A DNA stretch of 64,000 nucleotides from the NCBI RefSeq assembly GCF_000306965.1, contig NZ_JH976434.1, positions 598,102-662,101 on the forward strand. Direction: 5' to 3'. The first letter of the stretch is position 1; every line of letters begins with the position of its first letter. Under the pieces are notes generated by a model that was not told the DNA's origin, searched no databases, and worked only from the letters and a program-made list of their open reading frames with translations. The DNA comes from Amphibacillus jilinensis Y1 (GTDB taxonomy: Bacteria > Bacillota > Bacilli > Bacillales > Amphibacillaceae). Made by a program: the position numbers and the translations under genes. This document shows, piece after piece, positions 27,669 through 37,652 of the stretch.

Positions 27669-28841
27669 CTAATTTCTATACAGAATATTAATTTTATTTG
27701 CTATAACTTCAAAAGTATAATCTTCCGCAGTAACACGAGCTCTTTTTACTAATTGATCCATTTCCGATTGATTCTCTAATATATGTTGAATAATATTACA
27801 TACACTTTCTGTACTCTTAGGCTGTGCTAAGAAACCATTTTTGCCATTCTCTATTATTCCATCAAAACCTTGACCTTTACAGCCTATTACAGGTTTAAAA
27901 TTAGCCATCGCTTCTAAATACACCAGTCCGAAAGTTTCTTGCCAACTAGGAAGGGAAAAAATATCTGCTGATGAAATTTGTTTTATTGCTTCTTCATGAG
28001 ACAAAGCCCCTGTGAATTTTACATACTTTTTAATTCCCAGTTTATTAACAAGCTTAATCAAGTTTTTTTTCTCTGGTCCATCACCAACCACTATATAATC
28101 AATATTTACACCTTTTTCGTGTAAAATACTAATTGCTTCAATGTTATGATTAATGCCCTTACTTTCTACTAATCTAGAAACACTTATCATAGTGGGTTTA
28201 GAAGTAGACTTGTAATCATTATTAATAGAAACTTCTTCTAAATCAATTCCATAACCAATTGTGTGAGAATCTAAATTCATAACTTTTTTAAGTTGAGTTG
28301 TCAGTCTTGGGCTCGGGCTTATAAGCTCATCCGATACTTTAAATGCTTTAGTTAATTTCCCCCTGAGTTTTCTATTAGATTGATATGTTTTATCTAAATC
28401 AGTTGATTGATATGTAGTAATTAACTTAATATTAAATAATTCAGCAATTTTCATAGCTACAAATGCATCTGGAAACCCAAAATGCGCATGAATTACTTCA
28501 AAATCAAAAGTTTTTTTAATGATTTTCACCCTTTTTAAAACACTTGCAAACATAAAAAATGAAGACAGATTAAATAAAACAGGGGACCTTTTAATGCTTA
28601 AAAATCGCGGATAATGTACTTCAATACGATCATGCACCTCAATATTTTTTGTAGAATAGTAATCATTAAATCTTTTACTACTTCCCCTTAAAATTGCTGG
28701 AACATACGGTATAGGAGATACAACTTTTATTTCATTTCCTTCTCCCAAAAGAGAAATCGCTTGTTGATGAACAACTTTTCCGTATGATTTATCGTTATTT
28801 GTTGGGTACATATGAGACAAAAATAGTATTTTCTTCATCAT
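27669..28841 (-). CDS. Glycosyltransferase, GT4 family
   Basis: A 390-residue retaining glycosyltransferase of GT-B fold. The N-terminal acceptor domain starts KKILFLSHMYPTNNDKSYGK. The C-terminal nucleotide-sugar domain has SRLVESKGI, VGDGPEKKNL and the EX7E region (SWQETFGLVYLEAMANFKPV). It acts on the cytoplasmic side of the membrane, adding one sugar to the lipid-linked repeat unit. The ATG-ATG start follows AAGGGAT. Sugar specificity cannot be read from sequence. Confidence 0.9.
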   Translation of the reverse strand: MMKKILFLSHMYPTNNDKSYGKVVHQQAISLLGEGNEIKVVSPIPYVPAILRGSSKRFNDYYSTKNIEVHDRIEVHYPRFLSIKRSPVLFNLSSFFMFASVLKRVKIIKKTFDFEVIHAHFGFPDAFVAMKIAELFNIKLITTYQSTDLDKTYQSNRKLRGKLTKAFKVSDELISPSPRLTTQLKKVMNLDSHTIGYGIDLEEVSINNDYKSTSKPTMISVSRLVESKGINHNIEAISILHEKGVNIDYIVVGDGPEKKNLIKLVNKLGIKKYVKFTGALSHEEAIKQISSADIFSLPSWQETFGLVYLEAMANFKPVIGCKGQGFDGIIENGKNGFLAQPKSTESVCNIIQHILENQSEMDQLVKRARVTAEDYTFEVIANKINILYRN

Positions 28842-28961
28842 GTTAGATCCCTTTCTGCATTATTTTTTGATTTATAGTTATAAATTATTTGCATTAAGTT
28901 AATGCGTGAAGTTTACATATTCGTAGAATCCACTTCTAATGAAGAGTATATAATAAAAGCT

Positions 28962-30023
28962 TTATTGCACGAAAAATTTATAAGGTATAACTCTATGCCA
29001 ACCTTCAATTAACCTAATTACACAATAAAATATTGTTATTGAGCTAATTACAATGTAGTATATCAATCTTAATTTTGGATTTTTTTCCATATTGACTGCT
29101 TTAGGTATAAAAAATATATTAAATATTTCAAAATAATAGTTTAAACGATTAAACAAAATTACTCTAGTTGACATTAAACTTGTTAAAAAAGAAAATAGTA
29201 CAATTAGCAATAAAAAATCAAACTCTTTATCAGTCTTTGTAGTACCACGCATAAGAAGTCCAAACAACAGTATGGATCCACTAACTAACGATGTTAGTAC
29301 TCCTCCCCCCTCAAAATATTCGGTACCTTGATAATATGAATATTCAGGCAAGACCGAAAAAACAAAGTCTAAAATTGTATCAAAACCGACTAAGAATATC
29401 ACAAAACTAGTAGCAATAAACAATAATTTTTTATAATTTAATTTAATGCCATAGAATAAATATAACGGTAAAAAGATCAGGGCTAGTTGATGGAATGCCG
29501 TTGCTATCAACACAAATATTATGAATTTAAAAAGCTTTCTCTTTTTTATATAGTTATAAGCAACAATTAATAACCCAATAGCTATATATTGTCTTATAGC
29601 ATTAAATGAAACAAAATAGTAATATAACGTAATAAACAAAACCACACTAAAAACTTTATTTTCCGAAGTATTTTTAATTCCATTTAAAATAAGATAGAGA
29701 ACAATGAAACTAGTTACTATAATGATAGACTGCGGGTTTGAAGAAATATAGGATACTATCTTATTTAATACAATATAACCATTTTCATATCTAAATGAAT
29801 CGAACATTTGAGAGAAGTCAGTTACTTTAATTAAATTAAAAGTGTTAATATAATTTACTGTGTCAGTTCCTATTAGTTCAGCTCTTAACGCAGAAACAAT
29901 AAAGAGCAAAATAAATGATATCGAGAGGAATAATTTATTGTAGTTCTCTTCATTAATTCTTACCGTCTTTAGTAATAATGCAGTAAATATAATTAAACTA
30001 AACATTCCTACGTATACTATCAA
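28962..30023 (-). CDS. EpsG/Wzy-type polysaccharide polymerase
   Basis: A 353-residue membrane protein with about ten hydrophobic segments, of the EpsG family. It has SALRAELIGTDTVNYINTFN after the second segment and SFNAIRQYIAIGLLIVAYNY near residues 137-156, with a conserved arginine in a periplasmic loop typical of Wzy-like enzymes. It would polymerise repeat units outside the membrane. The start codon is TTG, set by AAGGAGA seven bases upstream. Sequence divergence is normal for this family. Confidence 0.82.
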   Translation of the reverse strand: MIVYVGMFSLIIFTALLLKTVRINEENYNKLFLSISFILLFIVSALRAELIGTDTVNYINTFNLIKVTDFSQMFDSFRYENGYIVLNKIVSYISSNPQSIIIVTSFIVLYLILNGIKNTSENKVFSVVLFITLYYYFVSFNAIRQYIAIGLLIVAYNYIKKRKLFKFIIFVLIATAFHQLALIFLPLYLFYGIKLNYKKLLFIATSFVIFLVGFDTILDFVFSVLPEYSYYQGTEYFEGGGVLTSLVSGSILLFGLLMRGTTKTDKEFDFLLLIVLFSFLTSLMSTRVILFNRLNYYFEIFNIFFIPKAVNMEKNPKLRLIYYIVISSITIFYCVIRLIEGWHRVIPYKFFVQ

Positions 30024-30062
30024 ATTTAATTCTCCTTCTACCTTAAATTCTTTATGAACTAT

Positions 30063-31187
30063 TTAAATTATGCTGTTATATAGACTTATGTAGTCGTCCG
30101 TTATTTGTTCCCAATTAAATCGAATACACTTATTTATACACCTAGCTGAAATAACGTCATAGTTTTTTAAAATTTCTTGTATCTTTTTTGCCAGCTCTTT
30201 GAAATTCATTGGAGAGACGCTATATCCAACTATACCATCCTCAAATTGCCCATCAAAACCTTGTCCTTTAGAGTAAATCACAGGTAATCCCTGGCTTATC
30301 GCCTCAGCGTATACTAATCCAAAGGTTTCTGTTAGTGAGGGCATTACAAATACATCAGATTTTCTATAAAAATTAATTAGCTCTTCTTGAGAGCATTGTC
30401 TAATATGTTGAAATTCTCCTAATTTAGAAAGATATCTATAATAATCATTATCTTTCTTTTCCCCAACTAGTAATATTTTTATTTTCTTGCCAGTCAAGTC
30501 CATTATTTCTTTTTTAGCTTCGATAATACTTTCAATATTCTTTCTTTTTATAATTTGACCAACAAATAACAATGTGATTTCCTCTTTATTAACATTAAAC
30601 TTTGGTCTGTCTTTGTATATATTTTGAAGCCAAAAACTCGAAATCCCATTTGGAACTACAAATGATTTCTCTGAAAAAATAGCTTGTAAGTCAGTTGGAA
30701 CAAATTTATCAATTACGCTCTCTTTATAAACTTTGGATAAGAAGACTATAGTACTTGCATTTTTTAATATTTTCAGAGCATATGGTTTTAAGTGTCTAGC
30801 CTTTTTAAAATATTGGTTAACATCCGTATCTCTTACGGCTACTACGTAAGGAATCTTGTGCTTTTTAAATAATTCGTAGGCAACTCCACCGTCACTAAAG
30901 AGACTATGAGCATGAATGACATCAAGTTTAGATATATCAAAATTTCTTTCAACATCTTTGCACATTCTTAATATTTTGCTAAAATATATATACTTATCCC
31001 ATCCCCTAATAATTTTGTTTGCATACACTTGATATGGATATTCACTCGGATCTACTTCTTTAATCTCAGGCTCTGTATGTTGAGGAATGTATACTTCTAT
31101 ATCGATATTCTTCCTATTTAGTTCTGCAAATAGGTTTTTGTATATATTACTGTAAGAAAAGCCACAGGCTATTTGTAATATTCTCAT
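30063..31187 (-). CDS. Glycosyltransferase, GT4 family
   Basis: A 374-residue GT-B enzyme. The C-terminal half shows VGQIIKRKNIESIIEAKKEI, LLVGEKKDNDYY and the EX7E region SLTETFGLVYAEAISQGLPV. It is clearly related to the product of 27669-28841 (both have TETFGLVY and a YSKGQGFDG-like segment) but not recently duplicated. A GGTGGG sequence precedes the ATG. It lies 39 bases from the polymerase gene and 15 bases from the next glycosyltransferase, so within one operon. Confidence 0.9.
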   Translation of the reverse strand: MRILQIACGFSYSNIYKNLFAELNRKNIDIEVYIPQHTEPEIKEVDPSEYPYQVYANKIIRGWDKYIYFSKILRMCKDVERNFDISKLDVIHAHSLFSDGGVAYELFKKHKIPYVVAVRDTDVNQYFKKARHLKPYALKILKNASTIVFLSKVYKESVIDKFVPTDLQAIFSEKSFVVPNGISSFWLQNIYKDRPKFNVNKEEITLLFVGQIIKRKNIESIIEAKKEIMDLTGKKIKILLVGEKKDNDYYRYLSKLGEFQHIRQCSQEELINFYRKSDVFVMPSLTETFGLVYAEAISQGLPVIYSKGQGFDGQFEDGIVGYSVSPMNFKELAKKIQEILKNYDVISARCINKCIRFNWEQITDDYISLYNSII

Positions 31188-31202
31188 CTAGGCCCACCTT
31201 CA

Positions 31203-32354
31203 TTAATTAGTGCATATTATAACTTTATACATATCTAAATGTTTGTTAAGGTTATTTTGCAAAGAATATATTTCCTTTACTCTTCTTAGATTTTTCTCTT
31301 TTTCCTCAGCCATTTTACCTTTATCTTTAAATAGGTCTACTACATGAGACACAAATGCATCAGCTATGTTATGAACATTATCAAGATTACCTACAACCTC
31401 AACTGGTCCGCCAGCATCTGTTGTTAGTACAACTGTTTTCCTGCTCATTGCTTCAACAAGAGTTCTCCCAAAGGACTCCGTGTTATAGTTAGAAGTCAAA
31501 ATAAAAATATCAATATCATAGTAAAACTTATTAATTTCTTCTAAAGTAATATTTATCTTACCATCAAATCTAGTTTCAAATATCTTTTCTAATTTACTAA
31601 ACATCAATTTTGTCTCATCTAACGCTCTATCATCCAGACAACCTACAGCCATTTTCACTTGTAAACTATCCCCAATTACAGCATTAACTTTCTCACATAT
31701 TTCAACTGCTAAAGGCCAATTCTTCCAATTTGTATATCTACCGGCAAATCCAATAGTAATCTGTTTATCACTTTTTTTATCTAGGGATTCATTATAAGTT
31801 TCAAATATCTCTCCAGCAGTGTTTTCAATTATAGTATAATTTAATAAAAAGCCTCTTCTAGTTAAAGCCTCCTGCCAATATTTCATATTGAACTTAGTTG
31901 TTGTCACCAGTGTATTTAATTCTTTCATAAAGAAATAAAAAATCCCCTTGAATATTTTGTTATACTTTGTAAAAAGACCGCGTTCAGTATGAATTAGAGA
32001 GATGTCTCTCGATATTAATTTAATCTTCAGAAGTAATGCAACAATAAAAAAGCTTACCTGAGCTTGAGTATGAATTACTTTTGGGTTACTAGTATTAATA
32101 ATTTTTTTCACATTCAATATATAACTAATAAAAGCAATTGGATTCTTGACTAAGTGCTTTATTCTAGTATGTGTAGTTAAATTAAAATATTTAACTTCTG
32201 AGTGTGGCTTATTAACTTTTCCTGGAGAAATTACACCAACTTTATATTTAACCTTTGTTCCATTTATTATGATTTTTGTTGACTCTTGCTCGCCTCCAAC
32301 AGTATCAAGGGCATTGTCACTCATAAGTAATATATCTAAATGTTCTTGTCTCAT
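31203..32354 (-). CDS. Glycosyltransferase, GT4-like
   Basis: A 383-residue GT-B enzyme starting LDILLMSDNALDTVGGEQES, the glycine-rich acceptor loop of GT4 proteins. GFAGRYTNWKNWPLAVEICE begins the donor domain, and the EX7E region is TESFGRTLVEAMSRKTVV. It overlaps the epimerase gene by 4 bases, which suggests translational coupling. The donor sugar is unknown. Confidence 0.87.
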   Translation of the reverse strand: MRQEHLDILLMSDNALDTVGGEQESTKIIINGTKVKYKVGVISPGKVNKPHSEVKYFNLTTHTRIKHLVKNPIAFISYILNVKKIINTSNPKVIHTQAQVSFFIVALLLKIKLISRDISLIHTERGLFTKYNKIFKGIFYFFMKELNTLVTTTKFNMKYWQEALTRRGFLLNYTIIENTAGEIFETYNESLDKKSDKQITIGFAGRYTNWKNWPLAVEICEKVNAVIGDSLQVKMAVGCLDDRALDETKLMFSKLEKIFETRFDGKINITLEEINKFYYDIDIFILTSNYNTESFGRTLVEAMSRKTVVLTTDAGGPVEVVGNLDNVHNIADAFVSHVVDLFKDKGKMAEEKEKNLRRVKEIYSLQNNLNKHLDMYKVIICTN

Positions 32355-33223
32355 ATGCCGTTCTCCAATTCAGTCTCCTCGATCGACTCTTTAAAACCTC
32401 TTACTCGATAATTTACTTTTTCGTATTCACTAATTTCGTTTTCATACACTAAACTCCCAAAAACTTTATTCAATGTCCCTACCTTATTAATAAAAGGCTT
32501 AATGAGTGGGTTAAATATTTTTGTCAACTTCATATTCTTTCCATGGGTTTCTGCAATTAATCTTACCATTTCACTTGTCTTCACGTACTCTTTATTTTGT
32601 GGGAAAAACAACCCAGATTCTTGATAGTCTATCATTAGACGCAAAAATTCGGTTAAGTTATCAATGTGTAACATGCTTCGCTGATTATCGATATCAGGAA
32701 AGAACGGTAGCTTACGTGCAACGTTTGCTAATTTCGGATAATTTCCTTTTGATCCTTTACCATAGATCATAGGCGGGCGCAAAATCATCACTTTAAACTG
32801 CTCATCTGAGATCGGCATAATACCTTCTTCTGCTTGAAGTTTACTGTCGCCATAGAAATTGCTTGGGTTTGGCTTCGTTTCTCTAGTGATGACTTGCATC
32901 TCTTTGGAACTATCTCCATACACAATAATACTACTCATAAAGATAAATTGTTTTACGCCTTCTGCTTTGGCTTTTTTGGCAGTTTCAATCGTTAGATCAC
33001 GATTGACCTTATAATATAGATCTTGTAGTTTTGGATCGCGAGATACATGCGCGATCCCAGCAACGTGAAAGACGACATCGTAGGGAGAGAAGTCCGCTTC
33101 TTTCCACTTGTCGTCTCGCATATCTAGACTATCAATCTTGTATTGATCGGGATATTGGGCTAACCATTTCGTTAAGCTAGTGCCGATATAACTGTTTTTC
33201 CCTGTAATTAAAATCCGTTTCAT
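32351..33223 (-). CDS. NAD-dependent epimerase/dehydratase family protein
   Basis: A 290-residue short-chain dehydrogenase of the extended type. It has the Rossmann motif ILITGKNSYIGTSL (GxxxxxG variant), FMSSIIVYGDSSKE and the catalytic YGDSK (Tyr-x-x-x-Lys). The length, shorter than typical GalE, and position next to the priming transferase match the NAD-dependent epimerases of other exopolysaccharide loci that may reduce or epimerise the lipid-linked or nucleotide-linked first sugar. AAAGGAG supports the start. Confidence 0.88.
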   Translation of the reverse strand: MKRILITGKNSYIGTSLTKWLAQYPDQYKIDSLDMRDDKWKEADFSPYDVVFHVAGIAHVSRDPKLQDLYYKVNRDLTIETAKKAKAEGVKQFIFMSSIIVYGDSSKEMQVITRETKPNPSNFYGDSKLQAEEGIMPISDEQFKVMILRPPMIYGKGSKGNYPKLANVARKLPFFPDIDNQRSMLHIDNLTEFLRLMIDYQESGLFFPQNKEYVKTSEMVRLIAETHGKNMKLTKIFNPLIKPFINKVGTLNKVFGSLVYENEISEYEKVNYRVRGFKESIEETELENGI

Positions 33224-33225
33224 CG

Positions 33226-33852
33226 CTAGATGGACTCCTTTGTTTTTTGTTCTGCGTGTTCAGTCGTTCCTGTTCCGCCTTCAACGACACCATCACTTCT
33301 TAGTACTGAGAGGAAGGTCCCGAAAAAGCATTTCAAATCCATTTTCGCTCCGAATTTTTTAATATATTCACCGTCTAAACGTGCTTTAACGTCAATCGGC
33401 AACTCATCCCGCCCATTAATTTGTGCCCATCCGGTGAGGCCTGGAAGAACATCGTGGACATTGTACTTATCGCGTTCTTCAATTAAGTCATATTGGTTCC
33501 ATAACGCGGGGCGCGGGCCAACGATTGCCATTTGACCAACTAAAATATTAAAAATTTGCGGTAGTTCATCAAGACTTGTTTTCCGCAAGAACTTACCCAT
33601 TGTTGTAATATATTGGCTAGGATCTGCTAACAGATGGGTTGGTGTATCTTTAGGTGTATCTATCCGCATTGTTCTGAATTTTAAGATATTAAAGGGCACT
33701 TTGTCTTTACCTATTCGCTTTTGTCTAAAAAGAATGGGTCCTTTTGAATCGATTTTAATTGCGATGATAAGAACAAGAAAGACAGGTGCTAGTAGGATAA
33801 GTCCCACCATGGCTAAGATGGTATCTAGTAATCTTTTCACTTTGATGTACAT
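33226..33852 (-). CDS. Priming sugar-phosphate transferase
   Basis: Transfers a sugar-1-phosphate to undecaprenyl phosphate and so starts repeat-unit synthesis. The 208-residue protein is the minimal catalytic form of the polyprenol sugar transferase family: one N-terminal membrane helix (LDTILAMVGLILLAPVFLVL), FRQKRIGKDKVPFNILKFRT, LRKTSLDELPQIFNIL and VGPRPALW are all present. It is most like EpsL/PglC-type enzymes that use N-acetylated sugars. The start is moved to 33852 because AAAGGAG lies 9 bases before that ATG. Confidence 0.93.
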   Translation of the reverse strand: MYIKVKRLLDTILAMVGLILLAPVFLVLIIAIKIDSKGPILFRQKRIGKDKVPFNILKFRTMRIDTPKDTPTHLLADPSQYITTMGKFLRKTSLDELPQIFNILVGQMAIVGPRPALWNQYDLIEERDKYNVHDVLPGLTGWAQINGRDELPIDVKARLDGEYIKKFGAKMDLKCFFGTFLSVLRSDGVVEGGTGTTEHAEQKTKESI

Positions 33853-33876
33853 GGTGATCATCTCCTTTTATAACGT

Positions 33877-35703
33877 TTAAGAAATGCTCGATTTAACTTC
33901 TTGATCAGCATAGACAATCCGCATAAGTTCATCCTTCAGTTGTTGTTGATTATATTGATCAAATTGGTCAATTAACCGTAATAGTTCTGTGGTATCGACT
34001 AGCCTCGTGCGTCCAACATAAATTTTTTCGAAAATTTCACCTGGATGAATTTCATCATCATCAAGTAATTCTTCATACATCTTTTCTCCAGGCCGAATGC
34101 CTGTAAATTCAATCGGAATATCATCTAAGCTAAAACCTGATAGTTTAATAATGTTTTGGGCTAAATCAACAATTTTAACAGGTTCACCCATATCTAATAC
34201 GAAGATTTCGCCACCTTTGGCTAGTGTACCTGCTTGAATAACTAAACGCGATGCTTCTGGGATCGTCATAAAATAACGAGTCATATCTGGATGCGTAACA
34301 GTAACGGGACCACCATTGGCGATCTGTTTTTTAAAAAGTGGAATAACTGACCCGCGACTACCGAGTACATTACCAAATCGCACAGCAACAAACTTCGTTT
34401 CACTCCTAGCTGCTAAATCCTGAATTACCATCTCAGCAATCCGTTTGGTTGCACCCATCACATTTGTTGGGTTGACCGCCTTATCTGTTGACACAAGAAC
34501 AAATGTATCAATATTATAAGTGTCTGCAGCTTCAGCAACATTTTTGGTGCCAATCACGTTATTCTTAATTGCTTCATGTGGATTATATTCCATCAGTGGT
34601 ACATGTTTATGAGCAGCTGCATGATAAATAATGCTCGGTTGATAATCACCGACAATCTCAAATATCCGCGCTCGGTCTTGAACATCACCGATTATTGGAA
34701 TAATTTCTGTTTCTGTTCCAGAAAAAGCTTGGCGTAACTCCATATCAATCGAATAGATGCTAAACTCACCATGTCCGACTAATAGGATTCGATCTGGATT
34801 AAAGCGCATCAATTGACGGCAAATTTCTGAGCCGATTGAGCCCCCTGCCCCTGTGACCATTATTGTACGGCAAGAAACATATTGTGAAATCGCTTGGATA
34901 TCTAATTCAACGGGTGGACGACCTAAGACATCCTCAACATCAACATTGCGCAATGCTTTAACTGATACACGCCCAGTCGCAATATCTTCAATTTTCGGCA
35001 AAATTTGCACCTTTGCCTCTGTTTCATTACAGCTTGCTATAATTTCAGTCAGCTCACCATTTCGCAATGAAGGGATTGCAATAATAATATGATCAATTTT
35101 TTTCATTTCAACCACTTTTGCAATATCAGCGGTTGTTCCAGCAACACGGATATCAAAGATGTGCATTTTTTGTTTAAATAGATCGTCATCAACAAAAGCA
35201 ACAGGATAAAGGTCAGAATCATTAGGTCCCGTTGTTAGCTGACGAGCAATCATCGCTCCAGCCGCCCCGGCACCCACAATTAATGTTCTTTTCCGCTTCT
35301 TTCCAGTGTTAATGTAACGATCCCTGAATAAGCGCCAAATAAAGCGTGAGCCACCAATAAAGGTCACATGTAATAGCCAAGTAATAATCAGTGCACGTCG
35401 ATAAACCGAAAAATGATTAATAAAAAATTGAATAATAGCTGTTGAAAAAACGGAGAGAGAGACGGCATAGACTATCGCTTTAAGTTCATTCACACTCGCA
35501 TAAGCCCATACCTTATGATAAAGCTTGAATAAGAATGCATAGAGATGATGAAAAAATAATAAAGCTAATACACTCACAGATACCGTAGTAGACGACCATA
35601 CTGTCATCGATGGATAAACTACCCATGAAGCAATTACAATTGTTGAGCCTACAGCTAGTGAATCTAGTATTATAAGCAAAATCATCCTGTTTCGATAAGA
35701 CAT
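33877..35703 (-). CDS. Membrane-bound nucleotide-sugar 4,6-dehydratase, EpsC/CapD type
   Basis: A 608-residue protein with four N-terminal membrane segments (residues 1-115), a first CoA-binding-like Rossmann region (VGAGAAGAMIARQL, near 140) and a second dehydratase domain (VTGAGGSIGSEICRQL, near 285, with a catalytic TDKAVNPTNVMGATK segment). This is the full-length form of the PglF/CapD/EpsC family, which converts UDP-GlcNAc to the 4-keto-6-deoxy sugar used for bacillosamine-like residues. Together with the priming transferase it would define the first sugar of the repeat unit. Confidence 0.93.
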   Translation of the reverse strand: MSYRNRMILLIILDSLAVGSTIVIASWVVYPSMTVWSSTTVSVSVLALLFFHHLYAFLFKLYHKVWAYASVNELKAIVYAVSLSVFSTAIIQFFINHFSVYRRALIITWLLHVTFIGGSRFIWRLFRDRYINTGKKRKRTLIVGAGAAGAMIARQLTTGPNDSDLYPVAFVDDDLFKQKMHIFDIRVAGTTADIAKVVEMKKIDHIIIAIPSLRNGELTEIIASCNETEAKVQILPKIEDIATGRVSVKALRNVDVEDVLGRPPVELDIQAISQYVSCRTIMVTGAGGSIGSEICRQLMRFNPDRILLVGHGEFSIYSIDMELRQAFSGTETEIIPIIGDVQDRARIFEIVGDYQPSIIYHAAAHKHVPLMEYNPHEAIKNNVIGTKNVAEAADTYNIDTFVLVSTDKAVNPTNVMGATKRIAEMVIQDLAARSETKFVAVRFGNVLGSRGSVIPLFKKQIANGGPVTVTHPDMTRYFMTIPEASRLVIQAGTLAKGGEIFVLDMGEPVKIVDLAQNIIKLSGFSLDDIPIEFTGIRPGEKMYEELLDDDEIHPGEIFEKIYVGRTRLVDTTELLRLIDQFDQYNQQQLKDELMRIVYADQEVKSSIS

Positions 35704-35749
35704 AGGGCGAGCTCCTTTTTAAAAATTCATCTATCTAAGAAGAAATTGA

Positions 35750-35773
35750 TGCAGTGCAAAGAAAAGCACTGCA
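35750..35773 (-). terminator. Hairpin after galU
   Basis: An 8-bp perfect stem (TGCAGTGC with GCACTGCA) and an 8-base loop lie 10 bases beyond the galU stop. The minus strand then reads TCAATTTCTTC, a weak T tract, so termination may be partial. Confidence 0.45.
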
Positions 35774-35782
35774 CCATTTCAA

Positions 35783-36667
35783 TTATTGCTTCACTTGAAA
35801 TTGCTCAACCAACTCAAGCAACATTTTTTTGACATCAGCACCAATTTCTTTATTTTGCAATGCAAATTCAATCGTTGTTTGAACAAAACCAAGTTGTTCA
35901 CCCACATCAAAGCGGTGCCCCTCAAAATCATAGGCATAAACCTTTTGAATCTCATTTAACATTTGAATCGCATCTGTTAACTGTATCTCTCCTCCAGCAC
36001 CAATTTGCTGACGATCTAAGAAGCGGAAAATCTCTGGCGTAAAGACATAACGCCCCATAATAGCTAAATTAGATGGCGCTGTACCTAAGGCAGGCTTCTC
36101 AACAAAGTGGTTAACTTGATAGCGACGGCCAATTTTATCACCCGGATCAACAATCCCATAACGATCAGTGCGGTCCTCTGGCACTTGCTGAACCCCAATA
36201 ACGGATGATTCTGTTTCTTCATATTGATTAATCAATTGTTTTAGGCATGGTACATCACTTTGGACAATATCGTCTCCTAGCAACACAGCAAATGGCTCAT
36301 CACCAATAAACTTACGTGCACACCAAACAGCATGTCCTAAGCCTTTCGGTTCCTTTTGACGAATATAATGAATATCAGCCAAATTCGTCGACTGCTCAAC
36401 TTTATGTAATAAATCGAGTTTATTCTTTTCTTTTAAATTTTGCTCAAGTTCAGGAGCGAAATCAAAATGGTCTTCAATCGCACGCTTCCCTTTACCTGTC
36501 ACAATAATAATATCCTCAATCCCTGAAGCAACTGCCTCTTCAACAATATATTGGATCGTTGGCTTATCAACAATCGGTAACATTTCTTTTGGCATGGCCT
36601 TCGTAGCTGGTAAAAAACGTGTCCCTAAACCAGCTGCTGGAATAATTGCTTTTTTTACTTTCTTCAT
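35783..36667 (-). CDS. galU: UTP-glucose-1-phosphate uridylyltransferase
   Basis: Makes UDP-glucose from UTP and glucose-1-phosphate. The 294-residue protein has the nucleotide-binding signature [20 protein letters not shown] at the N terminus, [20 protein letters not shown], and the VEKP segment near residue 190. All are typical of GalU. AAAAGGAG supports the start. Its product feeds the UDP-glucose dehydrogenase at 21543 and any glucosyltransferases of the locus. Confidence 0.95.
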   Translation of the reverse strand: MKKVKKAIIPAAGLGTRFLPATKAMPKEMLPIVDKPTIQYIVEEAVASGIEDIIIVTGKGKRAIEDHFDFAPELEQNLKEKNKLDLLHKVEQSTNLADIHYIRQKEPKGLGHAVWCARKFIGDEPFAVLLGDDIVQSDVPCLKQLINQYEETESSVIGVQQVPEDRTDRYGIVDPGDKIGRRYQVNHFVEKPALGTAPSNLAIMGRYVFTPEIFRFLDRQQIGAGGEIQLTDAIQMLNEIQKVYAYDFEGHRFDVGEQLGFVQTTIEFALQNKEIGADVKKMLLELVEQFQVKQ

Positions 36668-36703
36668 TATAATATCGACTCCTTTTAATAAAATGATTAC
36701 TAT

Positions 36704-37477
36704 TTAGAACATACCTAAAAACTTTTTCTTCTTAATGCGTTGTGGCTCATCTACATAAATTATATCGCCATCTATTAATAATTGAGCATTTTCCATGAAG
36801 GTATACAAGTGGTGCTGACCATATAACTCCTTAAATTGCTCTGTAGCCTCCGCCATCATAAAGCTTCGCGACCTGATATTATGAGCATCTGAGGCAATAA
36901 AATGTGTTAAATTTGCTTCAATCAGCTCATGAGAAAATTTCTTGATTTTTTTACCGAATTTACCAACAAGACTTGCTGCAGTTACTTGTGTTAATACGCC
37001 ATTACGGACAAAATCATAAAGATGATTAGGGTGTTCCAATAATTCTGTATTCCGTTCTGGATGAACAATAATCGGTGTCACATTATGAACTTGCAAGTCA
37101 AATAATAGCTTTTCCGTATATCTTGGCACATGATTAGTTGGTAACTCTATAAATGCATATTGACTCGTTTCATTTAAGGTTAACAATTCGCCCTGTTCAA
37201 AACCCTCAACCATTTCACCATAAATCCGTATTTCTTGTCCTGGCAAAATCGTTAGTGGGATATCGACTTCATTAAGCTTTTCATTTAATTGCTTTACATA
37301 TTGTAAAATGGATGGCTTATTATTTTCATATTGACCATTTTTATGATGAGGTGTTGCAATAATCGTGTGTATGCCTTGACTAACAGCTTCTCTTGCCATA
37401 GCTAGACTATCTTCAATCTGTTTTGCCCCATCATCAACGTCAGGTAATATATGACAGTGTATGTCGATCAAATGCAA
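36704..37477 (-). CDS. CpsB/YwqE-type tyrosine-protein phosphatase (first)
   Basis: A metal-dependent PHP-fold phosphatase that removes phosphate from the tyrosine kinase of polysaccharide loci. The metal-binding motif DIHCHILPDVDDG stands at the N terminus, with TPHHKNG, HPERN and SDAHN further along. The frame opens 25 codons upstream, but the only plausible ribosome binding site (AAGGGAG) points to a TTG at 37477 or 37471; that gives ~257 residues, as for its paralogue. It has a tandem paralogue at 37653. Confidence 0.88.
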   Translation of the reverse strand: MHLIDIHCHILPDVDDGAKQIEDSLAMAREAVSQGIHTIIATPHHKNGQYENNKPSILQYVKQLNEKLNEVDIPLTILPGQEIRIYGEMVEGFEQGELLTLNETSQYAFIELPTNHVPRYTEKLLFDLQVHNVTPIIVHPERNTELLEHPNHLYDFVRNGVLTQVTAASLVGKFGKKIKKFSHELIEANLTHFIASDAHNIRSRSFMMAEATEQFKELYGQHHLYTFMENAQLLIDGDIIYVDEPQRIKKKKFLGMF

Positions 37478-37652
37478 CACACTCCCTTCGTTTATATCTT
37501 GTTTAACTACGTTTGAAACCAACACTAAAAGTATAGCAGTTTCTTTTAGCAATTGGAACCTCAGCTAACATTTTTTAAGCGTTGAATGTATTAAAGTTAA
37601 TGGTAAAATAAGCTTAATTTTCTAACTAACCCACTTCATCCTTCTAAGTGCC